NCBI RefSeq assembly: GCF_000373485.1 | Contig: NZ_KB891577.1 | Span: 1 to 64,000 of the forward strand | Length of the DNA: 64,000 nt | Direction of reading: 5' to 3' | Origin: Dasania marina DSM 21967 | GTDB lineage: Bacteria; Pseudomonadota; Gammaproteobacteria; Pseudomonadales; Dasaniaceae | Part shown: piece after piece, positions 18,939 through 28,447 of the stretch | How the letters are laid out: every line of letters starts with the position of its first letter | How positions within the stretch are numbered: the stretch's first letter is position 1 | Program-made: the position numbers and the translations under genes | The notes under the pieces: generated by a model | Database searches by the model: none | What the model saw: the letters and a program-made list of their open reading frames with translations, nothing else | Told to the model about the DNA's origin: nothing

Positions 18939-20201
18939 ATGTTCTCGAAAGATATGCAAATTAGTGGTTTTGATGATGAGCTTTTTACCGCGATTCAAGA
19001 AGAGAATCGTCGTCAAGAACAGCACATAGAACTTATTGCGTCTGAAAACTACACCAGCCCACGCGTCATGGAAGCTCAGGGCTCATCTATGACTAACAAA
19101 TATGCTGAAGGTTACCCCGGTAAACGCTATTACGGTGGCTGTGAGTTTGTTGATAAGGCTGAGACCTTAGCCATAGATCGCGTTAAAGCTTTATTCGGCG
19201 CTGATTATGCCAACGTGCAGCCGCACTCAGGCTCACAAGCCAACTCTGCGGTATTTCTAGCGTTAGTTAATCCTGGTGATACCGTGTTAGGTATGAGCTT
19301 AGATGCTGGCGGTCACTTAACCCATGGTGCCAAGCCTAACTTCTCTGGCCGTGTGTATAACGCTATTCAATACGGCCTAGACCCTGAAACAGGTTTAATA
19401 GACTACGCACAGGTTGAAGCACTAGCTTTAGAGCACAAACCTAAAATGATTATCGCAGGTTTCTCTGCTTATTCAGGCATAGTCGACTGGGCTAAATTTC
19501 GTGAAATCGCTGATAAAGTCGGTGCCTACTTATTTGTTGATATGGCGCACGTTGCCGGTTTAGTGGCTGCGGGCTTATACCCCAACCCTGTACCTTTCGC
19601 AGACGTAGTAACCTCAACTACCCACAAAACCTTACGCGGCCCACGCGGCGGTGTGATTTTAGCTAAGGCTAACGCTGAGCTAGAGAAGAAGTTTAACTCT
19701 GCGGTATTCCCCGGCGGCCAAGGCGGCCCGTTAATGCACGTGATTGCAGCGAAAGCGGTTAGCTTTTTAGAAGCCCAGGGCGAAGATTTTAAAGTTTACC
19801 AACAGCAAGTCGTCAAAAATGCGAAAGTGATGGCGGCTACGTTTATGCAGCGCGGCATTAAAATCGTGTCTGGCGGTACTGAAAATCACCTAATGCTGGT
19901 TGATTTAATCGGTAAGGACTATACCGGTAAAGACGCCGATGCGGCTTTAGGCGAAGCCTTTATAACCGTTAACAAAAACGCTGTGCCTAACGACCCACGC
20001 TCACCGTTTATTACTTCTGGTTTACGCGTAGGTACCCCCGCAATTACTACCCGTGGTTTTGCCGAAGCAGAAACCGAGCAGCTGACTAACTGGATCTGTG
20101 ATGTATTGGATTCATTAGAAAACGGTAACAGCGCAACGGTTATCCCTGAAGTGAAAGCGAAAGTGCTAGAAATTTGTGGCCGTTTCCCGGTTTACAAATA
20201 A
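18939..20201 (+). CDS. glyA: Serine hydroxymethyltransferase
   Basis: GlyA interconverts serine and glycine with tetrahydrofolate, using pyridoxal phosphate, and supplies one-carbon units. The 420-residue product (E. coli 417) carries [12 protein letters not shown] near the N-terminus, the [15 protein letters not shown] substrate loop and the PLP-lysine motif [14 protein letters not shown]. It ends with a strong terminator. It directly precedes nrdR and the riboflavin operon, an order also known in other gammaproteobacteria. Confidence 0.97.
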   Translation: MFSKDMQISGFDDELFTAIQEENRRQEQHIELIASENYTSPRVMEAQGSSMTNKYAEGYPGKRYYGGCEFVDKAETLAIDRVKALFGADYANVQPHSGSQANSAVFLALVNPGDTVLGMSLDAGGHLTHGAKPNFSGRVYNAIQYGLDPETGLIDYAQVEALALEHKPKMIIAGFSAYSGIVDWAKFREIADKVGAYLFVDMAHVAGLVAAGLYPNPVPFADVVTSTTHKTLRGPRGGVILAKANAELEKKFNSAVFPGGQGGPLMHVIAAKAVSFLEAQGEDFKVYQQQVVKNAKVMAATFMQRGIKIVSGGTENHLMLVDLIGKDYTGKDADAALGEAFITVNKNAVPNDPRSPFITSGLRVGTPAITTRGFAEAETEQLTNWICDVLDSLENGNSATVIPEVKAKVLEICGRFPVYK

Positions 20202-20207
20202 GCATTA

Positions 20208-20250
20208 AACAACAGGATCGGGGTTAGCTCCCCGGCCTTGTTGTTTGTTT
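20208..20250 (+). terminator. Rho-independent terminator after glyA
   Basis: A long stem (AACAACAGG..CGGGG pairing with CCCCG..CCTTGTTGTT) is followed by a T-rich tail, six bases after the glyA stop. Confidence 0.88.
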
Positions 20251-20257
20251 CAATAGG

Positions 20258-20286
20258 TTTTCAGCCTATAGTTGGCTGCTTATGCT
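20258..20286 (+). promoter_or_regulatory. Candidate promoter of the nrdR-rib-nusB-thi operon
   Basis: A -35 TTTTCA (20258-20263) and a -10 TATGCT (20281-20286) are separated by exactly 17 bp, 38 bp before the nrdR ATG and just past the glyA terminator. No long leader exists, so there is no room for an FMN riboswitch. Confidence 0.5.
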
Positions 20287-20323
20287 AAGCTCTTGCCACC
20301 ATTAACTTTTTTAAGGCAACTTC

Positions 20324-20794
20324 ATGCGTTGTCCGTTCTGTTCCCACGATGACACCAAAGTTATCGACTCTCGTTTAGTCGCTGAAGGTGGCCAAGTGCG
20401 CCGCCGCCGTGAATGTATTGCCTGTTCTGAGCGCTACACCACCTACGAAACCGCCGAGCTGTTAATGCCGCGTATTATTAAAGGTAACGGTAATCGTGAG
20501 CCCTTTGATGAGGAGAAAATGCGCAGCGGTATTTTGCGCGCCTTAGAAAAGCGGCCAGTGAGTGTGGAAGATATAGAAGCCGCTATTAATCATATCAAAA
20601 AAGCCCTGCAAGCTACCGGCGAGCGCGAAGTGCGCTCTATGGTTGTAGGTGAATTGGTGATGGAGCATCTGCAAAGGTTGGATCAAGTGGCCTTTGTGCG
20701 TTTCGCTTCGGTATACCGCGACTTTAAAGACCTGGAAGAATTCCGTCAGGAAATTGATCGCTTAACCAATGAGCGTGTAGAAAGCGAGCCCTAG
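20324..20794 (+). CDS. nrdR: Transcriptional repressor NrdR
   Basis: NrdR represses ribonucleotide reductase genes according to nucleotide levels. The 156-residue protein has an N-terminal zinc ribbon ([10 protein letters not shown] and [15 protein letters not shown]) and an ATP-cone domain starting [17 protein letters not shown]. It is first of a tightly spaced operon, with ribD following after 8 bp. The nrdR-ribD linkage is common in proteobacteria. Confidence 0.97.
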   Translation: MRCPFCSHDDTKVIDSRLVAEGGQVRRRRECIACSERYTTYETAELLMPRIIKGNGNREPFDEEKMRSGILRALEKRPVSVEDIEAAINHIKKALQATGEREVRSMVVGELVMEHLQRLDQVAFVRFASVYRDFKDLEEFRQEIDRLTNERVESEP

Positions 20795-20802
20795 GTAATT
20801 CT

Positions 20803-21948
20803 GTGACCGACCATAGCTATTTTATGCAGCGTGCCCTGACCTTGGCCGAAGGTGGTTTATATACTGCCTCCCCCAATCCGCGGGTGGGCTGTGTGTTGGT
20901 GCAGCAAGATGACATTATTGGTGAGGGCTTCCACCTACGCAGTGGCGAAGCTCACGCCGAAGTGCATGCCCTGCGCGATGCCCAGCAGCGCGGTATTGAC
21001 GTGGTGGGTGCTACCGCCTATGTCACCTTAGAACCCTGCAGTCATACCGGTAAAACCCCTCCTTGTTGTGATGCGTTAATACGCGCTCAAGTCGGCAAGG
21101 TGGTGGTCGCCATGCAAGACCCCAACCCACTGGTAGCGGGTGCCGGCATCCAACGCTTGCGTGCTGCAGGTATAGCGGTAGACGTGGGGGTGCTAGCCGA
21201 GCAGGCCGAGCAATTAAATAAAGGTTTTATTAAGCGCATGCGCCAAGGCTTGCCATGGTTACGGGCTAAGTTGGCGATGAGTGTCGATGGTCGCACCGCT
21301 ATGGCCAGCGGTGAAAGCCAGTGGATTACCGGCCCTGCCGCGCGCTCAGATGTGCAGCGCCTGCGGGCACAAAGCTCGGCGATTATTTCGAGTGTCGATA
21401 CCGTGCTAATGGATGAGGCTTCATTAAATGTACGCGCCGAGCAATTGGGCATGGCTGATCAATCACTAGTGGCCGCCATCGTCGCCCAACAACCCTTGCG
21501 AGTGATTTTGGACTCCACTTTGCGGCTATCGGCTAGCGCTAAGCTATTTAGCCAGCCCGGCCCTATAGTAGTTATTTGTGCTCAGGCTAAGCCACCGCAG
21601 CGGCAAGCGTTAGAGGCTGCGGGCGCCGAGGTGCTGCAATTAGCCGGCGAACAAGGTCAGGTAGACTTGGCGGCGGTCATGGCCGAGCTGGGTCGCAGAG
21701 CCTGTAATGAGGTATTACTAGAAGCCGGTGCCACCTTGGCTGGTGCGTTTTTACAGCAAGGCCTGTTGGATGAAATCACGGTGTATATGGCCCCCACGTT
21801 ATTAGGTAGCGAGGCGCGGCCGTTGTTTAACTTACCGCTTAGCAGTATGTCGCAGCAGCAGCGTTTACAGATACAGCAGATTAGCCCGGTAGGTGACGAC
21901 TGGCGTATAGATGCCCGGCCTATCGTTGAGACTAATAGAAAAGGTTAG
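20803..21948 (+). CDS. ribD: Riboflavin biosynthesis protein RibD (deaminase/reductase)
   Basis: RibD carries out steps two and three of riboflavin synthesis: deamination of the pyrimidine and NADPH-dependent reduction of its ribose. The 381-residue product has the cytidine-deaminase-like zinc domain (HAEVHAL, then EPCSHTGKTPPCCDALI) and a C-terminal reductase domain (LAMSVDGRTAMASGESQWIT). It starts at GTG 20803 and lies 6 bp before ribE. Confidence 0.96.
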   Translation: MTDHSYFMQRALTLAEGGLYTASPNPRVGCVLVQQDDIIGEGFHLRSGEAHAEVHALRDAQQRGIDVVGATAYVTLEPCSHTGKTPPCCDALIRAQVGKVVVAMQDPNPLVAGAGIQRLRAAGIAVDVGVLAEQAEQLNKGFIKRMRQGLPWLRAKLAMSVDGRTAMASGESQWITGPAARSDVQRLRAQSSAIISSVDTVLMDEASLNVRAEQLGMADQSLVAAIVAQQPLRVILDSTLRLSASAKLFSQPGPIVVICAQAKPPQRQALEAAGAEVLQLAGEQGQVDLAAVMAELGRRACNEVLLEAGATLAGAFLQQGLLDEITVYMAPTLLGSEARPLFNLPLSSMSQQQRLQIQQISPVGDDWRIDARPIVETNRKG

Positions 21949-21954
21949 CAAAGC

Positions 21955-22623
21955 ATGTTTACAGGTATTATTGCCGCTGTCGGTAGCATAGCCGCCAAAG
22001 AAATGCGTGATGGCGACCTGCGTTTGCAGGTGAGCAGTGGCAAGTTAGATTTAGCAGATGTGCAATTGGGTGATAGTATTGCCACCAATGGCGTGTGCCT
22101 AACCGTGGTGGCTTTGCCCGGCGACGGTTTTTGGGCTGATGTGTCATTAGAAACACTGGCCTTGTCCAGCCTAGCGAATGCGCAAGTCGGCGATAGCGTG
22201 AATTTAGAAAAAGCGCTGACCTTGGCGACGCGTTTAGGTGGCCATTTAGTGAGTGGCCATGTCGACGGCCTAGCCGAAGTAGTGAGTCGTAAGCCCGATG
22301 CTCGCTCTGAGCGTTTTCGCTTAAAAGCACCCGCGCATTTGGCCAAATACATAGCCCACAAAGGTTCGGTGTGTATAGATGGCGCCAGCCTTACAGTGAA
22401 TAAGGTAGACGGTGCCGAGTTTGAACTCAACATCGTGCCACACACCGTGCAAGAAACGATAATCAAACACTATAAGCCCGGCACCCAGGTCAATTTAGAA
22501 GTGGATCAAGTGGCCAGATATTTGGAACGTTTAATATTGGGCGAACAGGCCGCGGTCAGTGATACAATTACCGGCGGCGTCACCAAGGCCCTGCTGGCTG
22601 AGCATGGCTTTTATAAAGCGTAA
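21955..22623 (+). CDS. ribE: Riboflavin synthase, alpha subunit
   Basis: Riboflavin synthase converts two 6,7-dimethyl-8-ribityllumazines to riboflavin. The 222-residue product begins with the diagnostic MFTGIIAAVG. It contains two lumazine-binding repeats, seen in SIATNGVCLTVV (first) and SVCIDGASLTVNKV (second), and the linker GGHLVSGHVDG. It is also called ribC in E. coli. It is in the rib operon, 18 bp before ribBX. Confidence 0.96.
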   Translation: MFTGIIAAVGSIAAKEMRDGDLRLQVSSGKLDLADVQLGDSIATNGVCLTVVALPGDGFWADVSLETLALSSLANAQVGDSVNLEKALTLATRLGGHLVSGHVDGLAEVVSRKPDARSERFRLKAPAHLAKYIAHKGSVCIDGASLTVNKVDGAEFELNIVPHTVQETIIKHYKPGTQVNLEVDQVARYLERLILGEQAAVSDTITGGVTKALLAEHGFYKA

Positions 22624-22641
22624 AACGCAAAGGTTTAGAGA

Positions 22642-23760
22642 ATGGCATTAAATACCGTAGAAGAACTGATACAAGACATACGCCTAGGCAAAATGGTTAT
22701 CCTGATGGATGACGAAGATAGAGAAAACGAAGGCGATCTGGTTATGGCCTCTGAGTGTGTTAAACCTCAGGACATTAACTTTATGGCCAAGCATGCCCGC
22801 GGCTTAATTTGCTTAACGCTGTCGCAAGAGCGCTGCCAGCAATTGGATTTAGGTTTGATGGTGGCGGGCGCCAATGGCGCTCAATTTGGTACCAATTTCA
22901 CCCTTTCTATAGAAGCTGCCGAAGGTGTGACCACCGGCATTTCCGCAGCCGACCGCGCCCACACTGTACGCACCGCCGTGACTCGTAATGCTAAGCCTGC
23001 CGACATCGTACAGCCTGGCCACATCTTCCCCATTATGGCCCAGCCCGGTGGTGTATTGACCCGCGCCGGCCATACCGAAGCGGGTTGTGATTTAGCACGC
23101 TTAGCGGGCTTTGAAGCGTCGGGCACTATAGTCGAAATCATGAATGAAGACGGCACCATGGCGCGTCGTCCCGAGTTAGAAATTTTTGCTAAAGAACACA
23201 ACTTAAAGATAGGCACTATCGCTGATTTAATTCACTACCGCGTGATTAACGAGCGCACCGTAGAAAAAATCAGTGAAGGTGTGGTGCAAACCGATTACGG
23301 CGAGTTTGTACTGCACACCTATAAAGATTTACTGGCCGGTGACATCCATCACGCCATGGTGAAAGGTACTATCGACGCCAACACACCTACTTTGGCACGG
23401 GTGCATTTAGCGTCCGCTATGCGCGACTTGCTCACCACCCAACCTAACGACAACCTCAGCTGGAATATGCCTCGCTGCTTGGCAAAAGTGGCTGAAGAGG
23501 GCTGTGGTGTCGTGGTGCTGCTAGCCAATAACGAAACAACTGCTGAGCATTTAGACAGTGTGGCTATCGCCATGGGTGAAAAGAACCGCCCCATAGAAGA
23601 TGCCAGCTCAAAAAATGCCAGCTATCATACGGTAGGCTTGGGTTCACAAATTTTACGTGATGTGGGTGCGGGTAAGCTGCGCTTAATGGGCGTGCCTATT
23701 AAATACAATGCGATATCCGGTTTTGAATTAGAAGTGATAGAACACGTAGCGCCGGAATAA
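22642..23760 (+). CDS. ribBX: 3,4-dihydroxy-2-butanone 4-phosphate synthase with a degenerate cyclohydrolase II-like domain (RibBX)
   Basis: The N-terminal half (about 1-205) is a complete RibB domain that makes the four-carbon riboflavin precursor from ribulose 5-phosphate: [21 protein letters not shown] and [13 protein letters not shown] are intact. The C-terminal half (about 210-372) aligns with GTP cyclohydrolase II, but where RibA has [15 protein letters not shown] it reads [17 protein letters not shown]. The zinc cysteines and the catalytic QEGRGIGL loop are therefore gone. This matches the RibBX variant described in Proteobacteria. The missing activity can come from the stand-alone ribA at 28576. 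Annotation as a bifunctional RibBA would be wrong. Confidence 0.92.
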   Translation: MALNTVEELIQDIRLGKMVILMDDEDRENEGDLVMASECVKPQDINFMAKHARGLICLTLSQERCQQLDLGLMVAGANGAQFGTNFTLSIEAAEGVTTGISAADRAHTVRTAVTRNAKPADIVQPGHIFPIMAQPGGVLTRAGHTEAGCDLARLAGFEASGTIVEIMNEDGTMARRPELEIFAKEHNLKIGTIADLIHYRVINERTVEKISEGVVQTDYGEFVLHTYKDLLAGDIHHAMVKGTIDANTPTLARVHLASAMRDLLTTQPNDNLSWNMPRCLAKVAEEGCGVVVLLANNETTAEHLDSVAIAMGEKNRPIEDASSKNASYHTVGLGSQILRDVGAGKLRLMGVPIKYNAISGFELEVIEHVAPE

Positions 23761-23798
23761 AAATTAACAACGATTTAGAGAGAATGCGAGAGAGTGTG

Positions 23799-24272
23799 AT
23801 GAAAGATATTAAAGTTATTGAAGGTGATTTTATTTCGGCTAAGGGTAAAAAGTTTGCCTTAGTGGTAACGCGCTGGAATAGTTTTGTAGTTGGCAGTTTA
23901 TTAGAAGGTGCTGTCGATTACTTAACGCGTCACGGTGTTAACAAAGAAGACATGGCTATAATCTATTGTCCCGGTGCTTTTGAGATTCCCTTAACCGTTA
24001 AAAAAGTTGCAGCTAAAAAAGAATTTGATGCCATTATTGCGCTAGGTGCAGTTATACGCGGTGGCACGCCCCATTTTGAATTTGTGGCTGGCGAGTGTGT
24101 TAAAGGTTTATCTACTGTTAATCTGGACGCTGAAATACCGGTATCTTTTGGTGTGCTTACCGTTGATAGCATAGAGCAGGCGGTAGAGCGTGCCGGTACC
24201 AAGATGGGTAACAAGGGTGAAGAAGCCGCGGCTTCAGCACTGGAAATGGTTAGCCTACTAGATAATATTTAA
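23799..24272 (+). CDS. ribH: 6,7-dimethyl-8-ribityllumazine synthase
   Basis: RibH condenses the butanone phosphate from RibB with the pyrimidine from RibD; it forms icosahedral or smaller shells in the cytoplasm. Start ATG 23799 gives 157 residues (E. coli 156); an in-frame ATG at 23784 would add five residues and cannot be excluded. Motifs are [35 protein letters not shown] and SFGVLTVDS. It closes the rib block, followed by nusB after 88 bp. Confidence 0.95.
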   Translation: MKDIKVIEGDFISAKGKKFALVVTRWNSFVVGSLLEGAVDYLTRHGVNKEDMAIIYCPGAFEIPLTVKKVAAKKEFDAIIALGAVIRGGTPHFEFVAGECVKGLSTVNLDAEIPVSFGVLTVDSIEQAVERAGTKMGNKGEEAAASALEMVSLLDNI

Positions 24273-24360
24273 ATGTTTAGCGGGGCTTAGCCCAACTATT
24301 TTATTGATAAGACGCGCCTGTAACGGTGCGTTTGTTCTTTTTATGTAAGTGAGAATTATC

Positions 24361-24822
24361 GTGTCTGACAACAAAGCAACATCGTTTAACCCCGCCGCCC
24401 GCCGCAAGGCGCGCCACTATGGTATGCAAGCCTTATATCAATGGCATATGGCTCGTGCATCCTTAAGCGATATTGAATCGCAGTTTTTAACAGATTACGA
24501 TTTTAACAATGTCGATAAAGCCTATTTTCACGAATTGGTTTTTGATGTTCCCAGCTGCGTCTCTGAACTGGAAGAGGCCTTTGGTCAGTACTTACAGGGC
24601 CGCACTATGGACGAGCTAGATCCCATAGAGTTAGCTTTATTGCGTGTGGGTAGCTACGAGTTAATTAAGCGTATCGATATACCCTATAAAGTGGTGATTA
24701 ATGAGTCGGTATCATTAGCGAAAAAATTTGGTGCTGCTGAAAGCCATAAATACATCAACGCCGTGCTGGATAAGCTGGCGCAACAAGTGCGCGCCGTAGA
24801 AATTAACGCCGCACAACGTTAA
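24361..24822 (+). CDS. nusB: Transcription antitermination factor NusB
   Basis: NusB binds boxA RNA with ribosomal protein S10 and prevents early termination in rRNA operons. GTG 24361 gives 153 residues beginning MSDNKATSFNPAARRKARHY; an upstream in-frame GTG at 24349 would add four residues and overlaps the likely ribosome site. The RKARHYGMQALYQW helix and PYKVVINESVSLAKKFG are typical. The ribH-nusB-thiL order is conserved in many gammaproteobacteria. Confidence 0.95.
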   Translation: MSDNKATSFNPAARRKARHYGMQALYQWHMARASLSDIESQFLTDYDFNNVDKAYFHELVFDVPSCVSELEEAFGQYLQGRTMDELDPIELALLRVGSYELIKRIDIPYKVVINESVSLAKKFGAAESHKYINAVLDKLAQQVRAVEINAAQR

Positions 24823-24838
24823 GCCTATTAGAAATCAG

Positions 24839-25810
24839 ATGATGCCGCTGACTGAATTTTCATTAATAGAGCGTTATTTTGCTTCGATTACGCAGCCAGC
24901 CAGCCCCTATGTAGACTTAGCCATAGGTGATGATTGCTGCTTATTATCGATACCCGATACGATGCAGCTGGCGCAATCCATCGATACCTTAAACGCCAAT
25001 ATACATTTCCCCGCCGAAGCCAATGCCGATTTGATTGCGCAGCGTGCGCTGGCGGTGTCGGTCAGTGATTTAGCGGCCATGGGTGCCAGCCCGGTGGCTT
25101 TTTCCTTGGCGATATCTATGCCTGAGCTTAGTGAGCCTTGGCTGGCGGCGTTTAGCCGAGGTTTACAGCAAGCTGCCCGGCACTATGGCATTGCGCTAAT
25201 TGGCGGTGATACCACCAAAGGCCCATTGAGCCTTACCCTGCATGTACAGGGTGTGGTTGCCAAGGGCAGAGCCTTACAGCGTCACGGTGCCTCGGTAGGG
25301 GATTGTATATTTGTTACCGGCAGCCTAGGTGATGCCGCCGCGGCACTGGCCTTTATGCAGGGTCAGTTGCCAGTGGCTAAAAGCGCCCAGCAGTTTTTTA
25401 AGCAACGCTATTATCAACCCAGTGCCAGAGTGGCGGTGGGCCAAAGCCTGCACGATATAGCCACGGCGGCGATAGATGTCTCTGACGGGTTTATTGCCGA
25501 CCTAGGCCATATTGCCAGACGCAGTGCGGTGGGCGCGGTGGTGGATGTTAGTCTGCTGCCGGTATCGGCCGAGTTGCAAGCAAATGCCAGCGCCGAGCAA
25601 GCCTTAAGTTATGCGCTAAGTGGCGGCGATGATTATGAACTGTGTTTTACCGCCCCCAGCGATAAGCGTGCACAGTTATTGGAGTTGTCCGAGTTAATCG
25701 ATGTCGCTATTACCGAGGTGGGCACTATAGTGGCCGGTGAGGGTGTGCGCTGTATAGATGAGCAAGGCCGGGAAATAATATTGTCTGAAAGTGGTTACCA
25801 GCATTTTTAA
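24839..25810 (+). CDS. thiL: Thiamine-monophosphate kinase
   Basis: ThiL phosphorylates thiamine monophosphate to the active cofactor thiamine pyrophosphate. The 323-residue product has the family elements AIGDDCCLL, SIDTLNANIHFP, DLAAMGASPVAFSLAISMP, GGDTTKGPLSLTL, DVSDGFIADLGHI and SGGDDYELCFTAP. Two adjacent ATGs (24839/24842) could serve as the start. It lies 16 bp after nusB. Confidence 0.96.
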   Translation: MMPLTEFSLIERYFASITQPASPYVDLAIGDDCCLLSIPDTMQLAQSIDTLNANIHFPAEANADLIAQRALAVSVSDLAAMGASPVAFSLAISMPELSEPWLAAFSRGLQQAARHYGIALIGGDTTKGPLSLTLHVQGVVAKGRALQRHGASVGDCIFVTGSLGDAAAALAFMQGQLPVAKSAQQFFKQRYYQPSARVAVGQSLHDIATAAIDVSDGFIADLGHIARRSAVGAVVDVSLLPVSAELQANASAEQALSYALSGGDDYELCFTAPSDKRAQLLELSELIDVAITEVGTIVAGEGVRCIDEQGREIILSESGYQHF

Positions 25811-25838
25811 TACTCATCTGTAATGGCGATAAAAACTT

Positions 25839-26327
25839 ATGCGCGTAAATTCCAAAGCCATACTTACTAACCCCATCCATTGTTTAGCCTTTGGCTTTGG
25901 CAGTGGTTTAGCGCCCAAGGCGCCGGGGACTTTTGGCACGCTAATGGCCGTGCCTTTGTATTTAGTCTTAATGCAGCTGCCTTTATTGGGGTATGTACTG
26001 CTGTTGTTAGTCAGCTTTATAGTGGGGGTGTATCTCTGCGGTAAAACTGCTGATGACCTAGGGGTGCACGATCACCCCGGCATAGTGTGGGATGAGTTTG
26101 TCGGTTTTTGGATTACCATGCTATTGGCCCCTGCCGGTTGGCTGTGGTTGCTGATAGGTTTTGTCTTGTTTCGACTATTTGATATTTGGAAACCCTGGCC
26201 AATTAACGTGCTGGATAAAAATATGGAGACCGGCTTAGGTATTATGTTGGATGATGTACTGGCTGGGGTTTATGCTTTTATCTGCTTGCAGGGGCTGGTG
26301 TATTTACAGGCTACGTTTAACGTTTAA
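25839..26327 (+). CDS. pgpA: Phosphatidylglycerophosphatase A
   Basis: PgpA removes phosphate from phosphatidylglycerophosphate in the inner membrane to give phosphatidylglycerol. The 162-residue product shows FGSGLAPKAPGTFGTL at the N-terminus, the acidic catalytic region DHPGIVWDEFVGFW, and three to four hydrophobic segments. It sits between thiL and the thiD fusion; thiL-pgpA linkage is widespread. Confidence 0.95.
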   Translation: MRVNSKAILTNPIHCLAFGFGSGLAPKAPGTFGTLMAVPLYLVLMQLPLLGYVLLLLVSFIVGVYLCGKTADDLGVHDHPGIVWDEFVGFWITMLLAPAGWLWLLIGFVLFRLFDIWKPWPINVLDKNMETGLGIMLDDVLAGVYAFICLQGLVYLQATFNV

Positions 26328-26366
26328 TCGGCATATATTTATTGATGGTTTATTGGGAGTTAGTAC

Positions 26367-27779
26367 TTGAACAATTTTTTGCAACATAAAAAGCCCGTGG
26401 TGTGGACTATTTCAGGTTCTGATTCTGGCGGCGGTGCCGGGGTGCAGGCCGACTTGTATAGCTTTCAAGATTTCGCCGTACACGGTTGCTCGGTGATTAG
26501 CGCCCTGACCGCGCAAAACTCCTTTACCGTGGGTTATACCGTGGCTACCGAACGCAAAAATATTGTTGCGCAAATTAATGCCTTGGATAGCGACTTGCCC
26601 GCGAAGGCGATTAAGCTGGGCATGTTATTAAATGAGGAGGTGATAACCACAGTCGCCAAATATATCGCTGATTACAGTGGCTATGTGGTGTGCGACCCGC
26701 ATCTAATGACCGCCAGTGGTGATTGCTTATTGGCCGATGGTGCCGGGGCATTACTGCGCCAGCACATTATCCCTAGAGCGGATGTGCTTAGCCTAAATAT
26801 TACCGAAGCGCAGGCCCTCAGTGGCAGCACCATTACTCAAGCCGACGATATGGTGACGGTGGCGGCGCAGTTACTTAAACAAGGTGCGCGCTCGGTGATA
26901 CTTACCGGTGGCCATTTTGAGGACTATAGCGAGTTGTGTTTGGATTACTGGAGCGATGGCGAGCAAAGTTATTGGTTGCAGGGCGAGTATATAGATACGG
27001 TTAATGACCACGGCAGTGGTTGTAGCTTTAGCGCTGCCATTACCGCAGCCTTGGCGCGCGGCTTTAGCCTGCAAGATGCGCTGGTGCTGGCCAAAGCCTA
27101 TGTTAGCCAAGGCCTGCGCTATGCAGTGCAAATTGGCAGTGGCCCTGGCCCCGTCGGGCACTTTGGCTGGCCCGGCGACCTAGATGATTTACCGGTGCTG
27201 GCTACACAGTTGCCGACGCTGGGGCTTAGTTTTCCCGCCTGCGACGACACCCTACAGCTGTGTCCGGTAGTAACAAGGTTACAGCAGCTGCCCGAGCTGC
27301 TGGATTCCGAGTTGGTTAGCGTGCTGCGTTTACGCATAGAGGGCGACGATGCTTGGGTCAGTGAGGCTATAGATCAGTGTCGCCAACAACAGGTACAAGT
27401 GATTATTGAAGGTGACTGGCAGCGAGCCATAGACGAGCAGGCCTATGGCGTACATCTAGAGCTAGAGCAGCTCAGCGATGAGGTGTTAATTGCGCTACAT
27501 GAGGCTAAGTTGATGTTGGGCGTAGCAGTGCATAGCTATGCCGATATCGCCACAGCCGATGGCGTGGAGCCCAGCTATATGGAATTACATGTAGCCGCCG
27601 GCGAAGAAGGTTGGGCCCAGCTGGAACAGTGGGTGGGTTTGTTGGCCGACTTCTATCCCTTAGTGGCGGTCAGCGTCGCCGATGCCAAACAGATTAACCA
27701 ATGCATGATGGCCGGTGTTGATGGTGTGGTGGTTATGGCTCAGCAGTTGTTGGCCGAAGACAGCAGCATTACTCTCTAG
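26367..27779 (+). CDS. thiD: Hydroxymethylpyrimidine (phosphate) kinase ThiD fused to a degenerate ThiE-like domain
   Basis: Residues 1 to about 265 form an intact ThiD kinase, which phosphorylates hydroxymethylpyrimidine twice for thiamine synthesis. Its elements are SGSDSGGGAGVQADL (16-30), the LTAQNS loop, and the anion-hole/base motif DHGSGCSFSAA (214-224). Residues about 290-470 keep the size and rhythm of a ThiE barrel (AYGVHLELEQL, MLGVAVHSYADIA, AGVDGVVVM). They lack the expected LR-x-K substrate motif (here LRLRIEGDD), the NDR motif (here IEGDW) and the GP-F-T-TK phosphate loop. The second domain is therefore probably not a working thiamine-phosphate synthase. It follows thiL-pgpA in the same operon. 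Confidence 0.88.
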   Translation: MNNFLQHKKPVVWTISGSDSGGGAGVQADLYSFQDFAVHGCSVISALTAQNSFTVGYTVATERKNIVAQINALDSDLPAKAIKLGMLLNEEVITTVAKYIADYSGYVVCDPHLMTASGDCLLADGAGALLRQHIIPRADVLSLNITEAQALSGSTITQADDMVTVAAQLLKQGARSVILTGGHFEDYSELCLDYWSDGEQSYWLQGEYIDTVNDHGSGCSFSAAITAALARGFSLQDALVLAKAYVSQGLRYAVQIGSGPGPVGHFGWPGDLDDLPVLATQLPTLGLSFPACDDTLQLCPVVTRLQQLPELLDSELVSVLRLRIEGDDAWVSEAIDQCRQQQVQVIIEGDWQRAIDEQAYGVHLELEQLSDEVLIALHEAKLMLGVAVHSYADIATADGVEPSYMELHVAAGEEGWAQLEQWVGLLADFYPLVAVSVADAKQINQCMMAGVDGVVVMAQQLLAEDSSITL

Positions 27780-27805
27780 GCCAAAATATAGTAAGGGGAT
27801 AGCGT

Positions 27806-28447
27806 GTGAGCAGGTATTTACTAACTTTATTGCTAAGCATTCCCGTGCTGGCTATTGCCCAGTCCCAGCCCGAAGTCATAGTAGAAGGGCTGTTTAACGG
27901 CGGCGCTATTTTACGCATCGATGGCCAGCAAACCCTGTTGCGGCAAGGCCAAGCCAGCAACAGTGGGGTAACGGTGATAGAGGCCAGCACCCGCCATGTG
28001 GTGATAGAGCTAGACGGCCAACGCCAGACTTTAGGGTTAAACAAGCAGATTAGCGGCGCCAGTGACTCGCCTGAGGCACCTGAAGTTAAGGTCAGCCGCG
28101 ATAATAACAACCGCTATTTAACATACGCTACCATTAATGGCCGCCGCATTACTGTGCTGGTGGATACCGGTGCCAATATCGTCGCGATGAGTGGCGTCCA
28201 CGCCCAGCGCTTGGGTATTAAGTATAGGCAGGGGCTAAAGTCGCGGGTAACTACCGCCAGCGGTGTCGCCGCAGCTTATAGTCTGGTGTTGCCATCGGTT
28301 ACCGTGGGTGCCATTACTATTAGCGGGGTAGAGGCTTCGGTGATAGAAGGCAACTATCCCAGCCATGTGTTACTAGGCATGAGTTATTTATCGCAGGTGG
28401 ATATGCAGGAGCAAAACGGCGTGATGACGCTGAGCCGTAAATACTAA
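27806..28447 (+). CDS. Exported retropepsin-like (clan AA) aspartic protease
   Basis: This 213-residue protein has a signal peptide (LLTLLLSIPVLAIAQS, residues 5-20), so it is probably periplasmic. An N-terminal domain (about 22-85) is followed by a single retropepsin-like domain with the catalytic motif VLVDTGANIVAMS (D120-T-G). LLGMSYLSQVD near the C-terminus is the second conserved element. One DTG per chain means it must dimerise to act. Start GTG 27806 follows AAGGGG. It is 26 bp behind the thiD fusion, so probably last in that operon. The physiological substrate is unknown. Confidence 0.85.
   Translation: MSRYLLTLLLSIPVLAIAQSQPEVIVEGLFNGGAILRIDGQQTLLRQGQASNSGVTVIEASTRHVVIELDGQRQTLGLNKQISGASDSPEAPEVKVSRDNNNRYLTYATINGRRITVLVDTGANIVAMSGVHAQRLGIKYRQGLKSRVTTASGVAAAYSLVLPSVTVGAITISGVEASVIEGNYPSHVLLGMSYLSQVDMQEQNGVMTLSRKY

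Noticed and set aside
20202-20323. FMN riboswitch before the rib operon, and one before ribBX
   Set aside because: The interval before nrdR is filled by a terminator and a promoter candidate, and the gap before ribBX is 18 bp, too short for an RFN element.
22642-23760. Bifunctional RibBA
   Set aside because: The cyclohydrolase half lacks the zinc cysteines and catalytic loop, and a complete ribA exists at 28576.
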